7,580 bases of DNA from NCBI GenBank assembly GCA_017389885.1, contig JAFPDR010000091.1, positions 1 through 7,580 of the forward strand, written 5' to 3'. Below, one piece after another: positions 4,694 to 7,580 of this stretch (its first letter is position 1; each line of letters opens with the position of its first letter). Under the pieces are notes generated by a model. That model ran no database searches. It was not told where the DNA came from and saw nothing but the letters and a program-made list of their open reading frames with translations. Source of the stretch: Kiritimatiellia bacterium (GTDB taxonomy: Bacteria > Verrucomicrobiota > Kiritimatiellia > RFP12 > UBA1067). Both the position numbers and the translations under genes were made by a program.

Positions 4694-7160
4694 CTGCGAA
4701 CTCCTCGTTGACCGCTGTGCGCCTGACGCGGGAGCCGGACGGGGCGTCGGACTTCGCGTCCGCGCCATCGCCCTTCTTCGCGCCATCGCCCTTCTTCGCG
4801 TCCGCGCCCTTCTTCGCGTCGCTCTTCGGGCGGTAGCCGTAGCCATAGCCGTACCCGTAGCCGTAGCCATACCCGTAGCCGCGGTGGGAGGACGGGTCGA
4901 ACGCGGAGACGCTCGATATCTCGACGTCGTTCACGACGACGCCGATGATGTTCGCGCCGGCTTCCGTGAGGCAGCGCGAGCAGTGCTGGATCGGCTTGAA
5001 GTGCGTGCGGTCGGGGCAGCACATGATGAGGACGGAGTCCGCCTGCGCGGCGAGAGACACCACGTCGCCTACGACTCCGTACGGCGGCGAGTCGATGATG
5101 ATGCGGTCGTAGTTGGCCCTGGCCCACTCGAAGAAGTCCCTCACCGGCGCGGAGCCGAAGATCGTCGCGGGCGAGACGCCGTCCGGGGGAAGCGAGCAGA
5201 TGATGTCGAGCCCGGGGACGTCGGACTTGTTGACGAGCTTGGCGAAGTCGGGCTTCTCGCCGCCGTTCGCGGCCTGGAGGACGTGCGAGAAGCTGCGGTC
5301 CTGGGTGAGCTCGAAGCCCCAGATCTTCGCGAGCCTCGGACGCCTCAGGTCGAAGTCGACGTGCAGGACCTTCTTGCCGGTCTGCGCATGGGAGATCGCG
5401 ATGGACGTCGAGGTGATCGTCTTGCCTTCGCCCGGCTGCGTCGAGATGACGAGGACGCAGTGGGTGAACGCCTCGTAGCGCGGCGAGTCGAGGAGGTTCC
5501 TCAGTCCCGCGACCGCCTCGGAGAACTGCGAGTACTTGTCCTCGATGGCGAAGCGCGCGACCTGCTCGCGGCGCTTGCGGCGCACGTGCGGAAGCACCGC
5601 GAGCACCCTGAGCGCGAGGCGGCTCTCGATGTCCGCGAGGTTCACGACAGTGTCCTCGAGGTTGTCGATGACGAGCACGAAGAGGAAGCCGAGTCCGAGC
5701 GAGAGCACTACGCCGAGTCCGAAGATGATGATCGGGTTCGGCAATACGGGCTTGTTCGGGACGTTCGCGGGGCGCCCCTTGCGGACGAGCTCGTTGTTGG
5801 ACTCCGCCTTGATGCGCATCTCGTTCTCGGCAATCTTGAGGCTTTCGAGCTGACGCATGGACGCGTCGTACTCCGTTTCGAGCTGCTTGAGGCCGGACTC
5901 CGCGAGGTCGATGTGCTGGCCGACCGACAGGAGGTCGCCGCTGAGGTCCTTCTGCTTCTGGCGGAGGCTTGCGAGCTGGTTGCGGACGACCTGGAGCGTC
6001 GAGCGCCCGGTGAGCAGCGCGCGAGCCGTCGCGTCGAGGAAGCGCTGCTTGGAGAGGTCGAGCGTCTTCTTGGCGGCGACGACCTCGGGGTGGTTCTCGG
6101 TGTAGGAGACGAGGAGACCCTGGTACGCGCTGGATGCGTCCTGGAACGCGCGGTACTCCTTCGCGATCTCCTCCGCGCGCGGAACGCCGGCGGAGAGGTT
6201 GCCGAACGTCTCGGGATCCTTCTGCACGGCCTGGAGGAGCTTCTCCCATTCGGTCAGCTGCGTCTCCTGCGTCTCGAGCGCGAGAATGTCCGCAGTGGTC
6301 TTGGAAAGCCCCTGCTGGATCGTGTCGCGGGTCGACCGGAGGCTGTCGACCTTGTTCGCGGTGCGGAAGTCGATGACCTGCTTCGCGAGGCGGTCGACGT
6401 CGCGGCGCTGGTTCTCGACGTTCTGGTGCGTGTTCTTCACCGCCTCGTCGCATTTGACGCGGTTCTCCTCGTCGGAGAACGCCTCGATCGCCTCGGCGTA
6501 GGCGTTTGCGAGCGCGGCGGCGAGGCGCGGATCCTTCGAGCGCACGGATATCGTGATGATTCGCGAGTTGCGCTGGAGCTCGAGCTGCGAGTCCGCGAGC
6601 GTCGCGACGATGTCGTCGTCCGAAACGGTCGAGGAGGGATGGGCCGTCCTGTACTGCTGCTGGATCATCAGCACGATCTTGTCGGAGCGCCAGTCGGAGA
6701 GTCGCGTGTTGAATATCTCGGCGTAGTTCTGCCCGAAGTCCTCTATCATGTTCTCCATCGCACCCGTGCCGCGCGTCATGCGGCGCATGTCCATGGTGAA
6801 CTCGCTCTTCGCCTCGTAGATCGTCGGGGAGATGCGGTAGACGGCGAAGGAAACGATGAGCCCGACGAGCAGGAACACGAACACCGACAGCCAGCGCTGG
6901 GAGATGACGCGGAGCGCGCGGCTGAGCGTAATCGTGCCGACGATGGATCCGTCTTCGCCCTGTCCGCCGTAGTTGCCGTACGAGCCGTACGAGCCGTAGC
7001 TGCCGTACGAGCCGTAGCTGCCGCCGTACTTCATCCCGCCGCCGTAGTACATCGGACCCTGTCCGCCGCCGTAGTACATGGGGCCTGCGCCCTTCGAACT
7101 TCCGTAGTACATCGGCCCCGTGCTCTTCGAACTGCCGTAGTAAAGTGGTTTGTCAGCCAT
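4683..7160 (-). CDS. Wzc-type polysaccharide copolymerase / BY-family tyrosine autokinase
   Basis: 825 residues, an inner-membrane protein controlling polymerisation and export of a surface polysaccharide. The order is: Tyr/Gly-rich tail (7-66); Wzz domain starting about 73 with TM1 at about 91-109; a periplasmic region with coiled-coil-like segments at about 235-310 and 370-450; a Pro-rich segment (463-475) before TM2 at about 476-498; cytoplasmic kinase domain from about 540. Kinase motifs are Walker A S573-T-Q-P-G-E-G-K580-T581, Walker A' V-D602-F-D604-L-R-R-P and Walker B I-I-I-D690-S-P-P. A (Gly-Tyr)8 cluster at 761-776 is the expected autophosphorylation tail, followed by a Lys/Asp/Ala repeat. 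Two oddities stand out: a second tyrosine-rich tail before TM1, and E548-A-V-A551-G-L-R554 where the family has EX2RX2R. The start follows the upstream stop by 3 nt, with GGAG 9 nt before the ATG. Confidence 0.95.
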   Translation of the reverse strand: MADKPLYYGSSKSTGPMYYGSSKGAGPMYYGGGQGPMYYGGGMKYGGSYGSYGSYGSYGSYGNYGGQGEDGSIVGTITLSRALRVISQRWLSVFVFLLVGLIVSFAVYRISPTIYEAKSEFTMDMRRMTRGTGAMENMIEDFGQNYAEIFNTRLSDWRSDKIVLMIQQQYRTAHPSSTVSDDDIVATLADSQLELQRNSRIITISVRSKDPRLAAALANAYAEAIEAFSDEENRVKCDEAVKNTHQNVENQRRDVDRLAKQVIDFRTANKVDSLRSTRDTIQQGLSKTTADILALETQETQLTEWEKLLQAVQKDPETFGNLSAGVPRAEEIAKEYRAFQDASSAYQGLLVSYTENHPEVVAAKKTLDLSKQRFLDATARALLTGRSTLQVVRNQLASLRQKQKDLSGDLLSVGQHIDLAESGLKQLETEYDASMRQLESLKIAENEMRIKAESNNELVRKGRPANVPNKPVLPNPIIIFGLGVVLSLGLGFLFVLVIDNLEDTVVNLADIESRLALRVLAVLPHVRRKRREQVARFAIEDKYSQFSEAVAGLRNLLDSPRYEAFTHCVLVISTQPGEGKTITSTSIAISHAQTGKKVLHVDFDLRRPRLAKIWGFELTQDRSFSHVLQAANGGEKPDFAKLVNKSDVPGLDIICSLPPDGVSPATIFGSAPVRDFFEWARANYDRIIIDSPPYGVVGDVVSLAAQADSVLIMCCPDRTHFKPIQHCSRCLTEAGANIIGVVVNDVEISSVSAFDPSSHRGYGYGYGYGYGYGYGYRPKSDAKKGADAKKGDGAKKGDGADAKSDAPSGSRVRRTAVNEEFADEE
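4701..4706 (-). promoter_or_regulatory. Shine-Dalgarno deciding the rfbB start
   Basis: GAGGAG on the minus strand sits 7 nt before the ATG at 4693-4691, within the last codons of the kinase gene. It supports this start over the upstream ATGs in the same frame and suggests coupled translation of kinase and dehydratase. Confidence 0.7.
4752..4817 (-). repeat. Lys/Asp/Gly/Ala coding repeat in kinase C-terminal tail
   Basis: Residues 782-803 repeat the unit A-K-K-G-D-G / A-D-A-K-K-G. The DNA repeats a unit close to CGCCATCGCCCTTCTT on the plus strand. It forms a charged linker between the Tyr cluster and the extreme C-terminus. The unit length keeps the reading frame if copy number changes. Confidence 0.7.
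4833..4880 (-). repeat. (Gly-Tyr)8 coding tandem repeat
   Basis: Eight consecutive Gly-Tyr pairs (kinase residues 761-776) are encoded by 6-nt units with GGC/GGG and TAC/TAT variation. Tyrosine clusters at the C-terminus are the usual autophosphorylation sites of BY-kinases. The strict alternation is more regular than the irregular clusters of Wzc or Wze homologues. Confidence 0.8.
6966..7019 (-). repeat. Ser-Tyr-Gly coding tandem repeat (5 SYG + 1 NYG)
   Basis: Kinase residues 48-65 are five Ser-Tyr-Gly units followed by Asn-Tyr-Gly, encoded by 9-nt units with alternating AGC and TCG serine codons. The segment lies on the cytoplasmic side before TM1. Copy number could change by slippage without breaking the frame. 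Confidence 0.8.
7035..7142 (-). repeat. Tyr-Tyr-Gly N-terminal repeat
   Basis: Kinase residues 7-42 contain four degenerate units starting Tyr-Tyr-Gly: two 11-residue units of the form YYGSSKxxGPM, then YYGGGQGPM and a shorter YYGGG. Together with the SYG repeat they put 15 tyrosines in the first 64 residues. The two long units are similar at DNA level, which indicates recent duplication. Confidence 0.75.
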
Positions 7161-7163
7161 TTG

Positions 7164-7580
7164 TCACTTCTCCGTATCCGACTCCTCGTCGGTCTTCTTA
7201 GCAACGGCCGGCAACGCGCTGCCGGACAGGGCGAACATCGCCGCCACCGCCATCATCGTCTCCGGCCTCCAGAAAGAGTGGTCTATGAATCCGCAGGCAG
7301 CCGTCGCCGCTATGGCGAGCGGTCCGATCCAGCACGCCGCGTGCAGCGCCATCAGCTCCGCGGGGCGCCGAGAGGCGACGGCCTTCCGCACCGCCTCGTA
7401 CGCGCGCAGGACGTACGTCCACGCGAGGAACAGGAGCGGCGACGCGAAGAGGACCACGCCGGCGATTCCGCGCTCGGCGAGCATCTGCCACCATCCGTTG
7501 AGCGCTCCCGCCTGGCTCGACGGAAACAGCGCCCAGTCGTCCGGCGTGGCGTTGAAGCGGATGTCAAGGGCGAAGGAGCC
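7164..7580 (-). CDS. O-antigen ligase/polymerase-like membrane protein, partial (N-terminus outside window)
   Basis: Only the last 138 residues are visible; the frame is open to the right edge. Visible residues 27-41 read L-N-G-W-W-Q-M-L-A-E-R-G-I-A-G. This fits the H[NSQ]X9GXX[GTY] motif of O-antigen ligases (WaaL) and related Wzy polymerases, except that the histidine is Leu. Hydrophobic segments follow at about 41-58, 82-97 and 108-122, ending in a short charged tail (K-K-T-D-E-E-S-D-T-E-K). The family consists of multi-spanning inner-membrane proteins that join or polymerise undecaprenyl-linked glycans in the periplasm. It ends 3 nt before the chain-length kinase, which fits a polysaccharide operon. 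Assignment rests on the motif, the hydrophobic pattern and the neighbours, so ligase versus polymerase cannot be told. Confidence 0.72.
   Translation of the reverse strand, partial: GSFALDIRFNATPDDWALFPSSQAGALNGWWQMLAERGIAGVVLFASPLLFLAWTYVLRAYEAVRKAVASRRPAELMALHAACWIGPLAIAATAACGFIDHSFWRPETMMAVAAMFALSGSALPAVAKKTDEESDTEK

Noticed and set aside
3941..4711. Plus-strand 256-codon open frame opposite rfbB
   Set aside because: Mirror of a highly conserved enzyme gene; no independent motif.
4694..4870. Extended N-terminus for rfbB
   Set aside because: The extra 59 residues are Thr/Ala/Arg-rich and come from the kinase tail repeats; the ATG at 4693 has a good Shine-Dalgarno and gives the standard length.
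4752..4880. CRISPR-like array
   Set aside because: The repeats are in-frame Gly-Tyr and Lys/Asp codons with no spacers.
4690..6453. 587-codon open frame on the minus strand inside the kinase gene
   Set aside because: Arg/Ala/Pro-rich out-of-frame translation of the kinase with no motif.

Overview
All supported genes in this GC-rich window lie on the minus strand, so transcription runs from the right end to the left. Coding density is very high; the longest gaps are about 90 bases. I see no tRNA, rRNA, CRISPR array or insertion sequence. The high GC, Shine-Dalgarno starts, anaerobe-type rubredoxin/rubrerythrin and Tad/Flp-like small pilins fit an anaerobic Gram-negative-type bacterium. A member of the PVC group (Kiritimatiellota, Lentisphaerota or Verrucomicrobiota) is possible, but that is a low-confidence guess, not something read from a marker gene.

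Right part (about 3614-7580): the end of a polysaccharide biosynthesis operon. It holds the C-terminal part of an O-antigen ligase/polymerase-like membrane protein, then a Wzc-type chain-length regulator fused to a BY-type tyrosine kinase with unusual tyrosine-rich repeats at both ends, then dTDP-glucose 4,6-dehydratase (rfbB/rmlB). The genes are 3 nt apart or overlap by 11 nt, so they are probably translated in a coupled way. Together they would make a dTDP-deoxysugar precursor and polymerise or export a surface polysaccharide.

Middle (about 2741-3613): a convincing sigma70-type promoter, then a 45-residue short-loop rubredoxin and a rubrerythrin with an N-terminal rubredoxin-like domain. 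This is a classic peroxide-detoxifying electron-transfer pair of anaerobes.

Left part (1-2713): five consecutive genes, each beginning with a Gly-Gln prepilin-like junction followed by one hydrophobic helix. They are a 51-residue pilin-like protein, a 73-residue Flp-type pilin, a TadE-like protein, a large TadG-like protein, and a further pilin/TadE-like protein cut by the window edge. Four of the five carry Glu at +5 after the predicted cleavage site; the TadG-like one has Tyr there. This looks like a pilin and minor-pilin cassette of a Tad-like system whose ATPase, secretin and platform genes are not in the window. The first pilin begins 27 nt after the rubrerythrin stop, so the cassette may be co-transcribed with the redox genes.

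The points most worth follow-up are the five-gene prepilin-like series, the double-ended tyrosine repeats of the kinase, the altered motifs in the kinase (EX2RX2R) and the ligase (His to Leu), and the large cysteine-containing TadG-like protein with no recognisable body domain.
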